Source: Leyella lascolaii (GTDB lineage: Bacteria > Bacteroidota > Bacteroidia > Bacteroidales > Bacteroidaceae). From it: 61,508 nt of DNA. The notes beneath the pieces were generated by a model, which saw only the letters and a list, made by a program, of their open reading frames with translations, ran no database searches and was not told the DNA's origin. The stretch is from the NCBI RefSeq assembly GCF_900079775.1, contig NZ_LT556035.1:386886-448393 (forward strand), written 5' to 3'. Shown here piece by piece: positions 49,981-58,830 of this stretch. How positions within the stretch are numbered: the first letter of the stretch is position 1; each line of letters opens with the position of its first letter. Position numbers and translations under genes: made by a program.

Positions 49981-51645
49981 ATGGCACTATATTTATCTGC
50001 AGAACAGAAAAACCTGAAATCATTGTTTTCCAATGACAACAGGTATATAATACCAAACTATCAGCGGCACTATTCATGGACTATGGAACAGTGTAGGCAA
50101 CTATATGATGATATAATGGATGCATATAGCAGTGGTACCGATTCATATTTTTTGGGAAATATTGTATTGGCAGAAGACGAGCATGACGATCGTCCAGAAG
50201 TTGTTGACGGGCAACAACGTTTAATTACTCTATGGTTATTTCTTAAAGCTATTCATATTCTTCATCCGTTTAATAATCGTCTGAAAAGAATGATACAGGT
50301 GGAGTCTTATGAGGATGATAGCACTACTGATTTTGTAAGCACCATCTTCTCGGATGTTTTTGAAGTGAAAGATCAAGAACAAATAGATGCTATTCTCACA
50401 AAAACAAAAGAAGATTTTGAAAAAGACTATTTGGAATACTTAAAGAAGGGAGAGATGCTGTACTATAAGAATAGTACAGAACAAGTGAAGAATAATGCAA
50501 TTGCCATCTATGCACTATTGAGAGAGTATTTCTCTCGTTTGGATGATGAAAAACAGAAAGTATTTGTTGATTTTTTTATTAGCAAGATATATCTGCTACC
50601 TATAGTTTTGAAAGACGATGACTTGGATGAGGCTAGGTCAAATGCTTTATTAGTTTTTGAAACCATCAACAATAGAGGTATGGATTTACAAGACGCAGAT
50701 ATTTTTAAAGCAAAACTCTATTATATGTCTCTATCAGTGGGGAAGGGTGAGAAATTCAAAGAAGAATGGAAAAACCTCATATCTCGATGTGATGACTTAG
50801 AACTTAAAATTGATGATTTATTTCGCTATTACTACCATATAATTAGAGGTAAAGAGGGAATTGTGATAGCCGAAAAAAGACTAAGAGAGTTTTTCCAAAA
50901 AGATCCAAAATCTCCCTTTAAAACAGGTGGATACGAAATAGTGTTGGAAGATTTACAGAAGACACTAGATGCGATAGAAGTGTACTACTATAAGCGTACA
51001 GAGCCTACACGATTAGGAGCTTGGCTACAAGTGTTAGATGCATACACCAATCAGAATCCTGTATATGCGTTAATAGTGTTTCTATACTTTCACAAAGAGG
51101 CTAACGAAGATGACTTAATTGAATTCTTAAAAAAAGTTTTGCGTTATTGCTATTACAGAGGTTCAACAATGTCAGTGAAATTTGAGATTTATAATATTAT
51201 ATATAGAGTAGCTGCAAATTTGCCAGTTGATGACTATTTGACAAAGAATATTGATTCATGGATGTGGAATTATCCTGGACGATTGAGGAAAGGACTTTCC
51301 TTATTGGCTTTCTATCTAAAGTATCCCAATCAGGTGGCCGTAAAGAATTATAAAGTTGATAAGATTCTCAAGTCAATCGATTCCTGTCATATTGATTCAA
51401 ACTGGCCAAAAGACAATCTTGATGACGATTTAAACAGTCTAGGGAACAATATTGTTCTTGACATGCCACAGCGTAACACTCCTATCTATCAACGTTATCA
51501 GTCTTATAAGATGTCTGAGCTAGAGGAGGTTAAGAATTTAATAAGCACCACTGCAGGTTATACTTATAGCCAATTTACTAAACGAATAAAAGATATATCT
51601 AAGCTATTAGAAAATTTCTTTGTAAATGGAAAAGAAGGGTTATGA
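49981..51645 (+). CDS. DUF262 (GmrSD/ParB-like) protein, candidate defence gene
   Basis: A 554-aa protein whose N-terminal DUF262 domain is clear: YIIPNYQRHYSWTMEQCRQL (about 22-41), SYFLGNIVLAED, and the catalytic-type motif VVDGQQRLITLW (DGQQR about 76-80), then FETINNRGMDLQDADIFKAK. The remainder matches the DUF1524-side helical region in layout, but no HNH (H-x-P) nuclease motif was seen. DUF262 is a nucleotide-hydrolysing module of type IV restriction enzymes such as GmrSD and of several defence systems. It overlaps the next gene by 4 nt (ATGA). Confidence 0.8.
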   Translation: MALYLSAEQKNLKSLFSNDNRYIIPNYQRHYSWTMEQCRQLYDDIMDAYSSGTDSYFLGNIVLAEDEHDDRPEVVDGQQRLITLWLFLKAIHILHPFNNRLKRMIQVESYEDDSTTDFVSTIFSDVFEVKDQEQIDAILTKTKEDFEKDYLEYLKKGEMLYYKNSTEQVKNNAIAIYALLREYFSRLDDEKQKVFVDFFISKIYLLPIVLKDDDLDEARSNALLVFETINNRGMDLQDADIFKAKLYYMSLSVGKGEKFKEEWKNLISRCDDLELKIDDLFRYYYHIIRGKEGIVIAEKRLREFFQKDPKSPFKTGGYEIVLEDLQKTLDAIEVYYYKRTEPTRLGAWLQVLDAYTNQNPVYALIVFLYFHKEANEDDLIEFLKKVLRYCYYRGSTMSVKFEIYNIIYRVAANLPVDDYLTKNIDSWMWNYPGRLRKGLSLLAFYLKYPNQVAVKNYKVDKILKSIDSCHIDSNWPKDNLDDDLNSLGNNIVLDMPQRNTPIYQRYQSYKMSELEEVKNLISTTAGYTYSQFTKRIKDISKLLENFFVNGKEGL

Positions 51646-53069
51646 AACAGCTAACATTAGAAAACTTTAAGGCTTTTGGTAGTGATAGAGCTGTTCTCGG
51701 AGATGCTACTGCTGAGGGGAAACCAATGAATATATTGTGTTATGGCGAAAATGGATCTGGAAAAAGTTCAATTTATGAAGCTATTAAATATGTTTTTCAT
51801 AAGAAACGAATTGAAAATGAAAGAATCCCGGCACATCTAACAGGTGATGGGAGACTGAATGCCGAACGTCAGATCTTAATAGATTATAAGAATTGTATGT
51901 CGAGTAGTCCCGTTAATATTACCGTTAACGGGGAATCTTTTTTGACTTTCGACACCTCATGTTATCATGTATATATGATAGACGGGGCTGATTTAGCTGT
52001 TAATAAACAGATTGATGTCAAACAATTATTAAAATCAATGTATTTGGGGCATCATGATATTGATCATGAGGTTACACAAGATTTCGTTGATGTAATTGTT
52101 TGTGAGACAAACCGTGTTTTAAAAAAATTTTTCTTTGAAGAAGTGACAGTTGCAGTGTCTCAAAATGGGTCGTTCTTGCTAAAGATTAATGATGATAAGC
52201 AAAACCTTCATTATGATGATTTTTTAAAAATATATTTCAATGAGGCAAAACTTCACCTGATTGTATTAATTGTTGCTTTGTCATCAATTATGTTAATGGC
52301 ACCTACACAGGCTGACCAAAAGAGGATTTTAGTTCTCGATGATTTTATTACAAGTTTAGACACTGCCAATCGGTCTTTTTTATATCAATATATTACAAGT
52401 TGTTTCAAGTCCTATCAAATAGTAATTTTTACGCACAATACTAGTTTTTACAACCTATGTGATCATTTCTTGAAGGAAGTTCCAGAAGAAAATCAAAAAT
52501 GGTTACGTCAAGGAATCTACGAATATAATCACAAGCATTGTGTTTATGCCAAGAAGAATGTAGACAGAATAAAAGAAATCGAGAAAGAACTAGATGATCA
52601 CCCAGAAAATACAATTAATATTGGTAATGACATTAGACAGTATTTTGAGGTACTACTGCATCAGTTAGCCATGTTGTTGATGTCTGGTGCAAAAGAAGAA
52701 ACCACTTTCATAATAAAAGAAATTTGCCAGAAAAGTGATTTTAGATTTTTTCATATTGATGCCTCCGGCATTAGTGATTTAAGAACACTTTTCAAGGAAA
52801 TTAATGATATTATGAGACATGCGCCAGAAGCCATGCAGTGGGAGAAGATTAAGAAGACTATCAATAAGTTCAATAATGCCGCAGAATCAGCTGATAAACT
52901 ATCAGAAAATATACAGGCAATGTCTATATATCAAAAAGTAGTTCTTCATCAATCTTCTCATGGACATGAAGGTCTTCCTAATTTGTCAGGAAAAGAAATA
53001 AAAGCTTCAATTGAAGTGATAAAAAAAATAGAAGATACCATCAAAAAAATGAAGATAGAAAGAATATAA
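51642..53069 (+). CDS. SMC/RecF-like AAA ATPase paired with DUF262
   Basis: A 475-aa ABC-type ATPase: LENFKAFGSDRAV, Walker A CYGENGSGKSSIYEAI (P-loop about 35-42), FNEAKLHLIVLIVALSSIML as the signature-helix region, Walker B RILVLDDFITSLD (about 227-239) and H-loop VIFTHNTSFY. The coiled-coil insert is short compared with RecN/SMC proteins. The C-terminal 200 residues are helical with no known nuclease motif. With DUF262 upstream (4-nt overlap) it forms a compact two-gene operon of the kind seen in antiphage systems. I cannot match it to a named system. Confidence 0.78.
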   Translation: MKQLTLENFKAFGSDRAVLGDATAEGKPMNILCYGENGSGKSSIYEAIKYVFHKKRIENERIPAHLTGDGRLNAERQILIDYKNCMSSSPVNITVNGESFLTFDTSCYHVYMIDGADLAVNKQIDVKQLLKSMYLGHHDIDHEVTQDFVDVIVCETNRVLKKFFFEEVTVAVSQNGSFLLKINDDKQNLHYDDFLKIYFNEAKLHLIVLIVALSSIMLMAPTQADQKRILVLDDFITSLDTANRSFLYQYITSCFKSYQIVIFTHNTSFYNLCDHFLKEVPEENQKWLRQGIYEYNHKHCVYAKKNVDRIKEIEKELDDHPENTINIGNDIRQYFEVLLHQLAMLLMSGAKEETTFIIKEICQKSDFRFFHIDASGISDLRTLFKEINDIMRHAPEAMQWEKIKKTINKFNNAAESADKLSENIQAMSIYQKVVLHQSSHGHEGLPNLSGKEIKASIEVIKKIEDTIKKMKIERI

Positions 53070-53242
53070 TTGAGATTGGCCTTCCAGACATTATTGTTGA
53101 GATACACTTTTCTCTATGTAGCCTCTATTATCCTGATAAATGGTCGTTAACACAATATATTTATGATTACGGCTACAAACTTCTTAAAGTTATGAAAATG
53201 GATTTAACTATTGGAATGCGATAATACCTAACGGTATTGCTG
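53070..53242. other. Gap after the ATPase gene
   Basis: A plus-strand frame without an ATG continues past the ATPase stop for about 49 codons (IEIGLPDIIVEIHFS... to MKMDLTIGMR, stop near 53222). It could be a gene remnant or a short coupled frame using a rare start. No hairpin or promoter was seen. Confidence 0.3.
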
Positions 53243-54007
53243 TTATACTTTTTTGTTCAGTTTTATCTTGCTCTCTGATTCTGTATGTGACATTTTACGT
53301 TCAATCGTTGAAATTTCCAAGTCACGGAGGGGATGGGCAAAGACATTCTTGATGAATGTGGCGGTATGAATACGCTTCCTGCCAAAAGCCTTGCCGATGT
53401 TCCAACCAAAGTGCATTATATCAATGCTTTTAAGTTGTGAGTCAACCTTTACGGGCGATATCTTTTGTAAGGTATCGCCTGTACTATATTCTGCAACGTA
53501 TGTGCATAGACGGTTGAGATCTTCTTCACTCATATAGGCAACCATAGTTTGCTTCGTATAGCTAAGGACCTTTTCCAATTTGGTTTGAATAGCACGATTC
53601 TTTTTTGCGATAGAATTGGTTCGCAGGACTTCATATTCTGAAGGTTCAGAGATTGCTTCTTCAGTGGTAGGAGCAGGGTCAATGACATCAGGTGTAGCTT
53701 GTTTTGACTCTTTGATTGTAGGGGCTTCTGGAACAGAAACGGTGTCATTGTGTTTTTTCATCTTTTGAAAAGCAGGGAAACGAAACAGAAAAGCTTCTAT
53801 GCGTGGCAGCAGAAACTGATTGGAAGTTGTCTGTAAACTGGTATAGATTGCCATCAAGACAATTACTGTTGCAAAAAATGCAACAATACTACTGAAATCA
53901 TCAACACCCTTGGATAAAACATACTGACGAACTAAAACGCCAACAACAAGAGTACCTACCAATACAAGGGAATAGAGTGTTATATGTTCAATACTTTTCT
54001 GATTCAT
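53243..54007 (-). CDS. Membrane protein of unknown function near the integrase
   Basis: A 254-aa protein with two N-terminal membrane segments (LYSLVLVGTLVVGVLVRQYV, about 11-30; SSIVAFFATVIVLMAIYTSL, about 39-58). A Pro/Glu/Thr-rich linker and a helical C-terminal domain (MSEEDLNRLCTYVAEYSTGD; FGWNIGKAFGRKRIHTATFI) follow. The C-terminal region resembles small conserved proteins of Bacteroidota elements, but I cannot name it. Opposite orientation to the DUF262 cassette, same as the integrase. Confidence 0.6.
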   Translation of the reverse strand: MNQKSIEHITLYSLVLVGTLVVGVLVRQYVLSKGVDDFSSIVAFFATVIVLMAIYTSLQTTSNQFLLPRIEAFLFRFPAFQKMKKHNDTVSVPEAPTIKESKQATPDVIDPAPTTEEAISEPSEYEVLRTNSIAKKNRAIQTKLEKVLSYTKQTMVAYMSEEDLNRLCTYVAEYSTGDTLQKISPVKVDSQLKSIDIMHFGWNIGKAFGRKRIHTATFIKNVFAHPLRDLEISTIERKMSHTESESKIKLNKKV

Positions 54008-54145
54008 AGTGATATTTGCTAATCGTTTGTGCGCAAATATATGTCATTTCATTAATACCATACTATAAATCCAAGAAAGTGGCAGCATTTGTCCTCGATA
54101 TGGTACTTATTTCTATGCCATCTATGCCACAATAGAATAAAAAAG

Positions 54146-54183
54146 AAGAGTCCGATATGGGGTCAAAACCTAGTCGGACTCTT
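54146..54183 (-). terminator. Terminator of the integrase gene
   Basis: AAGAGTCCGA (54146-54155) pairs with TCGGACTCTT (54174-54183). On the minus strand the stem is followed by CTTTTTTATT, fitting an intrinsic terminator 22 bases after the integrase stop. Confidence 0.82.
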
Positions 54184-54204
54184 CTTACGTTACAGAACTT
54201 TATA

Positions 54205-55311
54205 CTATTTCAGCGAAATCTTATTCGCCGTCTCTCGCTTCTTGGAATTGACCAAATCAGCATAGATTTGAGTAGTGGTGACATTCTTATGTGTCAACAT
54301 CTTCGATACTGTGTAAATGTCTGTACCTAAAGAGATTTGGATGACGGCGTATGAATGACGAAAGCAGTGGAAGGTTATGTGCTTTCTGATTCCGGCTTCT
54401 GCAATCCATTGTTTTAGGGGATGATGAGTCATGGAGCGAGTTAAGCCTTTGAAGACTTTTCCAGTGCCCCATTCGCCACACAACTCCAGTGCCTCCTGAC
54501 TGATTGGGAGGGTGGCCTCGGTTTCAGTCTTTTCGGTGCAGATACGGATATAGTAACCTTGATCCGGACCGACTTCAAAATCATGCCAGTCCAGCTTCAA
54601 AATATCACTGATACGGAGGCCGGTCATGCAGGCAAACAGGGAGGCCTGTTTCAAGACTGGAATTTTGCAGGGTGTAGCTGCCAGTTTCTTGACTTCATCA
54701 AGTGTCAGATACTCTTTCTTGACCTCTTTCCATTCTATCTTTTCCAGGAAGTCGTTCAAGTTCTCACGCAGCATCTTCTCTTTGTAGGCTATTTTCAACA
54801 GGGCTCGAAAAGTAGAATAATAGCCGGCTGCCGAATTACGTGAGATATAAGCATTGGGATGATTGATTTGTTTGCATTTGAGCAGGTAATCCCTGAACTT
54901 CTCGCACAGTTCCACGGTGACATCGCCAAAGGTACATTTACCGCCGACAAATTTCTCAAAGTGATTATAAACGCAATCCCATTTCTCATACTTTTCTCGT
55001 GCCTTTGTCCGGAAGTAGGCAAGGAAATCTACCTTTTGTTTGTTCTTGTCCAGGAACCCAAATTCTTCATTGATAAGCGACTGGACACGGATACAGCGGA
55101 TTGCCTCTGCTTTGTTCAGCATGTCCTGATTGAACATTCTTTGCTGCTCGTTCTTGGGTTTGGCATAGATGTAGATACCGAGGAATTCCCGGCGACTCAT
55201 CTTCATCGTATAAGGATTGCGAATGGCCGGATAATAATCCAGATAAAGAGATATGCGGTCGTTACGCAATGGCTTTTGTCTCAAAGTTACGTTGGTGCAT
55301 GTAAGTGTCAT
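54205..55311 (-). CDS. Tyrosine recombinase (integrase) of the mobilizable island
   Basis: A 368-aa integrase with an Arm-DNA-binding-like N-terminus (LRQKPLRNDRISLYLDYYPA), a SAM-like core-binding domain and a catalytic domain. The catalytic residues appear as MTGLRISDILKLDW (Arg I), ITFHCFRHSYAVIQISLG (His-x-x-Arg) and MLTHKNVTTTQIYADL (His and the nucleophile Tyr). All are present, so it is probably active. It is the integrase nearest the mnmE junction and most likely recombines the island there. Regulatory block copy 2 precedes it. Confidence 0.92.
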   Translation of the reverse strand: MTLTCTNVTLRQKPLRNDRISLYLDYYPAIRNPYTMKMSRREFLGIYIYAKPKNEQQRMFNQDMLNKAEAIRCIRVQSLINEEFGFLDKNKQKVDFLAYFRTKAREKYEKWDCVYNHFEKFVGGKCTFGDVTVELCEKFRDYLLKCKQINHPNAYISRNSAAGYYSTFRALLKIAYKEKMLRENLNDFLEKIEWKEVKKEYLTLDEVKKLAATPCKIPVLKQASLFACMTGLRISDILKLDWHDFEVGPDQGYYIRICTEKTETEATLPISQEALELCGEWGTGKVFKGLTRSMTHHPLKQWIAEAGIRKHITFHCFRHSYAVIQISLGTDIYTVSKMLTHKNVTTTQIYADLVNSKKRETANKISLK

Positions 55312-55359
55312 AGCTATATTGTTTTTTGATTAATACTTGTTTTTGTTGCAAATAAAATA

Positions 55360-55402
55360 GGTGTTCTGATGGTGGTATTTATCACCGGAAAATAACTTTC
55401 GG
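55360..55402. promoter_or_regulatory. Regulatory block, copy 2 (upstream of the integrase)
   Basis: Reads GGTGTTCTGATGGTGG, then ATCACCGGAAAATAACTTTC, closely matching copy 1 at 49847-49898. On the minus strand a TTTG-containing -7-like stretch (TATTTTATTTGC) lies between it and the integrase start. The shared block suggests one regulator controls both integration and replication genes. Confidence 0.6.
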
Positions 55403-55403
55403 C

Positions 55404-56300
55404 TCATTCTATCTTTGGCGGTTCAAAGAACTTGTCCAGCTCTGCCCGCAGGATCTTGGTATATTTACCGACCTTTATGCGGGGAATATTATGATATTTC
55501 ACATAATGGTAGAGTTGATCCCGCGTCAAATTGAATCGCTCCATCGCTTCGGCAATGGTGTAGTATTTGGGCTTTTCGGGAGCTATGAGACCTTTGGCAA
55601 TATCCACATGCTTCTTGGAGTAGTACACCATGATGCCGACCTTCTTCTTGGGAATGGCATTCTTTGATACAAAAGAATATATGGCCGTTAGCGTCATGCC
55701 GAACTTCTCCTGCATGTCTTGCGTGCTGTACCATTCCTTGATCTCAGGATCGGGAGCTTTCTTTGCAAAGTAGTCATCAATATGCTTTTTGCTCCAATAG
55801 GTTTTTCCACGATGAAAGGTTCGTGGAATATTATGTTCCTTAGCGATATGAAATATCCAGGAATCCTTTACTCCATATTTTTCCTTGACTTCAGCTGTGG
55901 TGTAGAAATCTGATATTGGAGTTTTCTCTTTGGGCTTATTCTCATTATTGGAAGCAATAATGTAATCGAACATCTTATCAATATCCGAACGCCGTACAAG
56001 AGTTTTCCCATCAAATCTGACCGCTTTGATTTCCGCGTTTTTAATATACCGATAAATTGAGGTACGGCCTACACCTAAAAATGCGGCAACTTCAGTAGGG
56101 GTTAAGAACTCTTTTTCAGAATTAGGTTTTAATTCCACATCATGTTTCAAGTGAAATTCTTGAATCCGTTTTTTTCTAACTCGATCTTTGTATGCGAGGT
56201 TTGCGCACCTGTGTGAACAGTATGCGGTAGTGATCTTGTGGGCGGTAAAAATAGTGCCACACCACTCGCATTTCTTTTGAATTTCAATGTTACTAGCCAT
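55404..56300 (-). CDS. Protein with four tandem helix-turn-helix modules and a zinc-binding N-terminus
   Basis: A 298-aa protein. The N-terminus has a Cys/His cluster (CEWCGTIFTAHKITTAYCSH). Four excisionase-like HTH repeats follow, each starting with a (F/W/Y)xT-x-E/D-type helix: FLTPTEVAAFLGVGRTSIYR, FYTTAEVKEKYGVKDSWIFH, WYSTQDMQEKFGMTLTAIYS and YYTIAEAMERFNLTRDQLYH, each with an IP-x-(K/R) wing. Start at 56300 (MASNIEIQKKCEW) is chosen over a longer frame that begins in the junction. Adjacent to the integrase and the att region, it is probably the recombination directionality factor or a repressor. Confidence 0.75.
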   Translation of the reverse strand: MASNIEIQKKCEWCGTIFTAHKITTAYCSHRCANLAYKDRVRKKRIQEFHLKHDVELKPNSEKEFLTPTEVAAFLGVGRTSIYRYIKNAEIKAVRFDGKTLVRRSDIDKMFDYIIASNNENKPKEKTPISDFYTTAEVKEKYGVKDSWIFHIAKEHNIPRTFHRGKTYWSKKHIDDYFAKKAPDPEIKEWYSTQDMQEKFGMTLTAIYSFVSKNAIPKKKVGIMVYYSKKHVDIAKGLIAPEKPKYYTIAEAMERFNLTRDQLYHYVKYHNIPRIKVGKYTKILRAELDKFFEPPKIE

Positions 56301-56486
56301 TTTAATTATCTTTTTAGTTCGCCAAATCTGTTTCATTGCGTACCACAGCGTTCCAAGGCGTTCCAGGTTATCCACCATCTGGCAGGCAGTAAACCCTGTT
56401 TTTGGCTTGTGAGGTACACAGGAGGTACAAAAAATGGCGTAAAAAGGCTTAGCAACGATTATCAACGATACTTGAGCAACAAAAAA
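56301..56486. other. Island end and candidate attachment region
   Basis: Non-coding stretch between the HTH-array gene and the mnmE terminator. It contains short direct repeats: GCGTTCCA twice near 56344-56361, AGGTACA twice near 56410-56426, and CAACGAT twice near 56453-56469. These spaced repeats resemble arm-type binding sites of tyrosine integrases. The exact junction with host DNA and the second att copy could not be identified in this window. Confidence 0.45.
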
Positions 56487-56505
56487 GGCGCCCGTAAAGA
56501 GCGCC
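56481..56505 (-). terminator. Terminator downstream of mnmE
   Basis: GGCGC (56487-56491) pairs with GCGCC (56501-56505); on the minus strand a run of T follows. It lies about 45 bases after the mnmE stop, in the right orientation to end that transcript. Confidence 0.7.
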
Positions 56506-56550
56506 ATATCAATCGATTGTAATCAATTTAACTCACTGGTAATCAGATAG

Positions 56551-57948
56551 TTACTTCCCGATGCAAAAGTGTTTGAATATATTTTGTAGTGTCTCTTCGC
56601 TGGTGATTTCGCCTCCTGTTATTTCAGCGAGATGGCTGATACATTCGCGCAAGTCTTGTGCTACGAGATCAGAAGGTATGTTTTCGTTTATGCCGTCAAT
56701 TACACGGTTGACGGCTTCGAGTGAACGGATGAGTGCCTCATAGTGTCGGGTATTAGTGATAATAATGTCACTTTGTGATATTTCTGGCACATTGGCGAAT
56801 GTCAGGAGCATTTGTTTGAGCTTATCGATATTTGTACCGAATTTTGCCGATATGTGTATTTGATGGGCATGAGGAGGCAATTTCTCTATCTCGGTGCACA
56901 CTGGCTGATTTGTGATGTCGGTCTTGTTGTAGGCAACAATAAGTTGTTTATCCTTGCATAAAGGATATAATTTCTTGGATATTTCTTTTATTCTGTCAGA
57001 TTTCTCGGTTGCGTCAACCATCCAAATTATAATGTCTGCCTGATTTATCTTTTTGAATGTAAGGTCTATTCCGAGCCGTTCAATCGTGTCTGTTGTATCT
57101 CTTATTCCCGCAGTGTCAATGAAGCGGAATACTGTTCCATTGATGTTAACCGTATCTTCTATCACATCGCGTGTTGTGCCGTGAATATCACTCACTATTG
57201 CGCGGTCTTCACCAACGAGAGTGTTAAGCAAGGTTGATTTGCCTGCGTTGGTTTCCCCGATGATGGCTACGGGAATGCCGTTTTTTATGGCATTTCCTAA
57301 GTTGAATGATGAAGCGAGACCTGATATTTTCGACTTCACTTGCAAGGCTATCTGTTTAAGCTCATCGCGGTCGGCAAATTCAAGTTCTTCATGGTCGCTG
57401 AAATCAAGTTCAAGCTCCATGAGTGATGTCAGTTTGAGCAGTTTGTCGCGCAACGTGGACAATTCATGGCTGAATCCTCCTCGCATCTGGTTCATTGCCA
57501 TGCGGTGTGTGGCAGCCGATGTCGACTTGATAAGGTCAGCAACGGCTTCAGCCTGACTCAGATCCATCTTGCCGTTAAGGAAAGCCCTCTGTGTATATTC
57601 ACCCGGTGCGGCTGAGCGACATCCGTTTTCTATAAGAAGGCGCATCACCTGTTGCAGAACGTATGATGAGCCGTGACATGATATTTCCACGGAGTCTTCG
57701 CCGGTATATGAGTGCGGTGCGCGGAAAATACTTACGAGCACCTCGTCAATTATTTCGTCTTTACCGTTTCTGATGAATCCGAAATTTATTGTGTTGGCGT
57801 CGCGTTTATCCAATGGAGTGCTATGTTTGTCAACCGGCCGGAATATTTTGTCTGTGATACGGATTGCTTCCGTTCCGGATACTCTTATTATTCCTATTGC
57901 TCCTCCGCTGGCTGTGGCGACAGCGCAGATTGTATCATTGTGTTCCAT
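56551..57948 (-). CDS. mnmE: MnmE, tRNA U34 modification GTPase
   Basis: A 465-aa GTPase that, with MnmG, installs the carboxymethylaminomethyl group on wobble U34 of several tRNAs. The N-terminal folate-binding domain (TICAVATASGGAIGIIRVSG; SYTGEDSVEISCHGS) is followed by helices and the G domain: G1 GETNAGKST, G3 DTAGIRDT, G4 NKTD, with the C-terminal motif CIGK ending the protein. Complete. The mobile island begins close to its 3' end; SGI1-type islands in Proteobacteria also use the 3' end of this gene (trmE), so this would be a parallel choice of target. Confidence 0.95.
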   Translation of the reverse strand: MEHNDTICAVATASGGAIGIIRVSGTEAIRITDKIFRPVDKHSTPLDKRDANTINFGFIRNGKDEIIDEVLVSIFRAPHSYTGEDSVEISCHGSSYVLQQVMRLLIENGCRSAAPGEYTQRAFLNGKMDLSQAEAVADLIKSTSAATHRMAMNQMRGGFSHELSTLRDKLLKLTSLMELELDFSDHEELEFADRDELKQIALQVKSKISGLASSFNLGNAIKNGIPVAIIGETNAGKSTLLNTLVGEDRAIVSDIHGTTRDVIEDTVNINGTVFRFIDTAGIRDTTDTIERLGIDLTFKKINQADIIIWMVDATEKSDRIKEISKKLYPLCKDKQLIVAYNKTDITNQPVCTEIEKLPPHAHQIHISAKFGTNIDKLKQMLLTFANVPEISQSDIIITNTRHYEALIRSLEAVNRVIDGINENIPSDLVAQDLRECISHLAEITGGEITSEETLQNIFKHFCIGK

Positions 57949-58151
57949 TGTTTGCGTGAAATGTTTTTAAGACATTGTTCTGAAAGTCAAAGTGAAATGT
58001 TATTGACAAACTCAGATTATGACTTTTGAGTGATTGAATATACCCAAGCTATTGCATATGAAAGATAATCTTATGCATGAGGCAATATGAAATCACAGCC
58101 TTATTTATGTCCTTAATGTCGTGATAATGTGCAAGTTGATGTATATTGAAG

Positions 58152-58649
58152 TCATTGTCCTGAGTAGATGTTGGCTGATACGAGCCTGCAAATATGTTCG
58201 AGACAACTCCTGTCTGTATCGTCAAAACTGTCAAGGCGGTCGCTGTCGATGTCTAAAACAGCCGCTACATCACCTTGTCTTAGCAGCGGCACTACAATTT
58301 CTGATTTTGACAGTTGGCTGCATGCGATGTGTCCGGGAAATCTTTCTACGTCCGGCACCACAATCGTCTCTTTCCTTTCCCACGCCGTTCCGCAAACTCC
58401 GTTGCCTTTCTTTATGCGGTAGCATGCCACGCTGCCTTGAAACGGACCGAGCGAGAGTATGTTGTCTTTTACTATGTAGAATCCTACCCAGAAAAAACCG
58501 AATGTCTCTTTTAGCGCGGAAGAGACGTTTGCCATTACGCTCACTTCGTCGTGTTCATTATAAATGAGAGCTTCAAGTTTTCTTGTGAACTCTTCGTAGC
58601 GGGACTTTTTATTTTCTGTTGTAGAGTTGAAATCTATTTCTGCAGTCAT
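58152..58649 (-). CDS. msrC: Free methionine-(R)-sulfoxide reductase (GAF domain)
   Basis: A 165-aa single-GAF-domain protein. The fRMsr cysteines are visible in GPFQGSVACYRIKKGNGVCG and FPGHIACSQLSKSEIVVPLL. It reduces free methionine-R-sulfoxide, protecting the methionine pool from oxidation. Length is normal. Independent gene about 200 bases upstream of mnmE. Confidence 0.88.
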   Translation of the reverse strand: MTAEIDFNSTTENKKSRYEEFTRKLEALIYNEHDEVSVMANVSSALKETFGFFWVGFYIVKDNILSLGPFQGSVACYRIKKGNGVCGTAWERKETIVVPDVERFPGHIACSQLSKSEIVVPLLRQGDVAAVLDIDSDRLDSFDDTDRSCLEHICRLVSANIYSGQ

Positions 58650-58803
58650 AAAATATATGATAACGTTATTCTGAAAGCTAAATATTATATATTGTTCTGT
58701 TGGATGAATGTCTCATAACAGTAATGTGCCTCAAAGTTACAGAATTTATTCATCATTATGTCAAACTTTCTTTTAATTTCTTTTTCAAACCGTTATTTTC
58801 ATG

Positions 58804-58811
58804 TAATTTTG
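58804..58811 (+). promoter_or_regulatory. Promoter -7 box of ttcA
   Basis: TAATTTTG matches TAnnTTTG. Transcription would start near 58817, after the ATG at 58813, so the ATG at 58831 is the likely start of ttcA. Confidence 0.6.
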
Positions 58812-58830
58812 CATGCTCAAATCACGGGAT

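Noticed and set aside
58813..58830. Upstream ATG of ttcA
   Set aside because: It lies 2 bases after the -7 box, before the likely transcription start.
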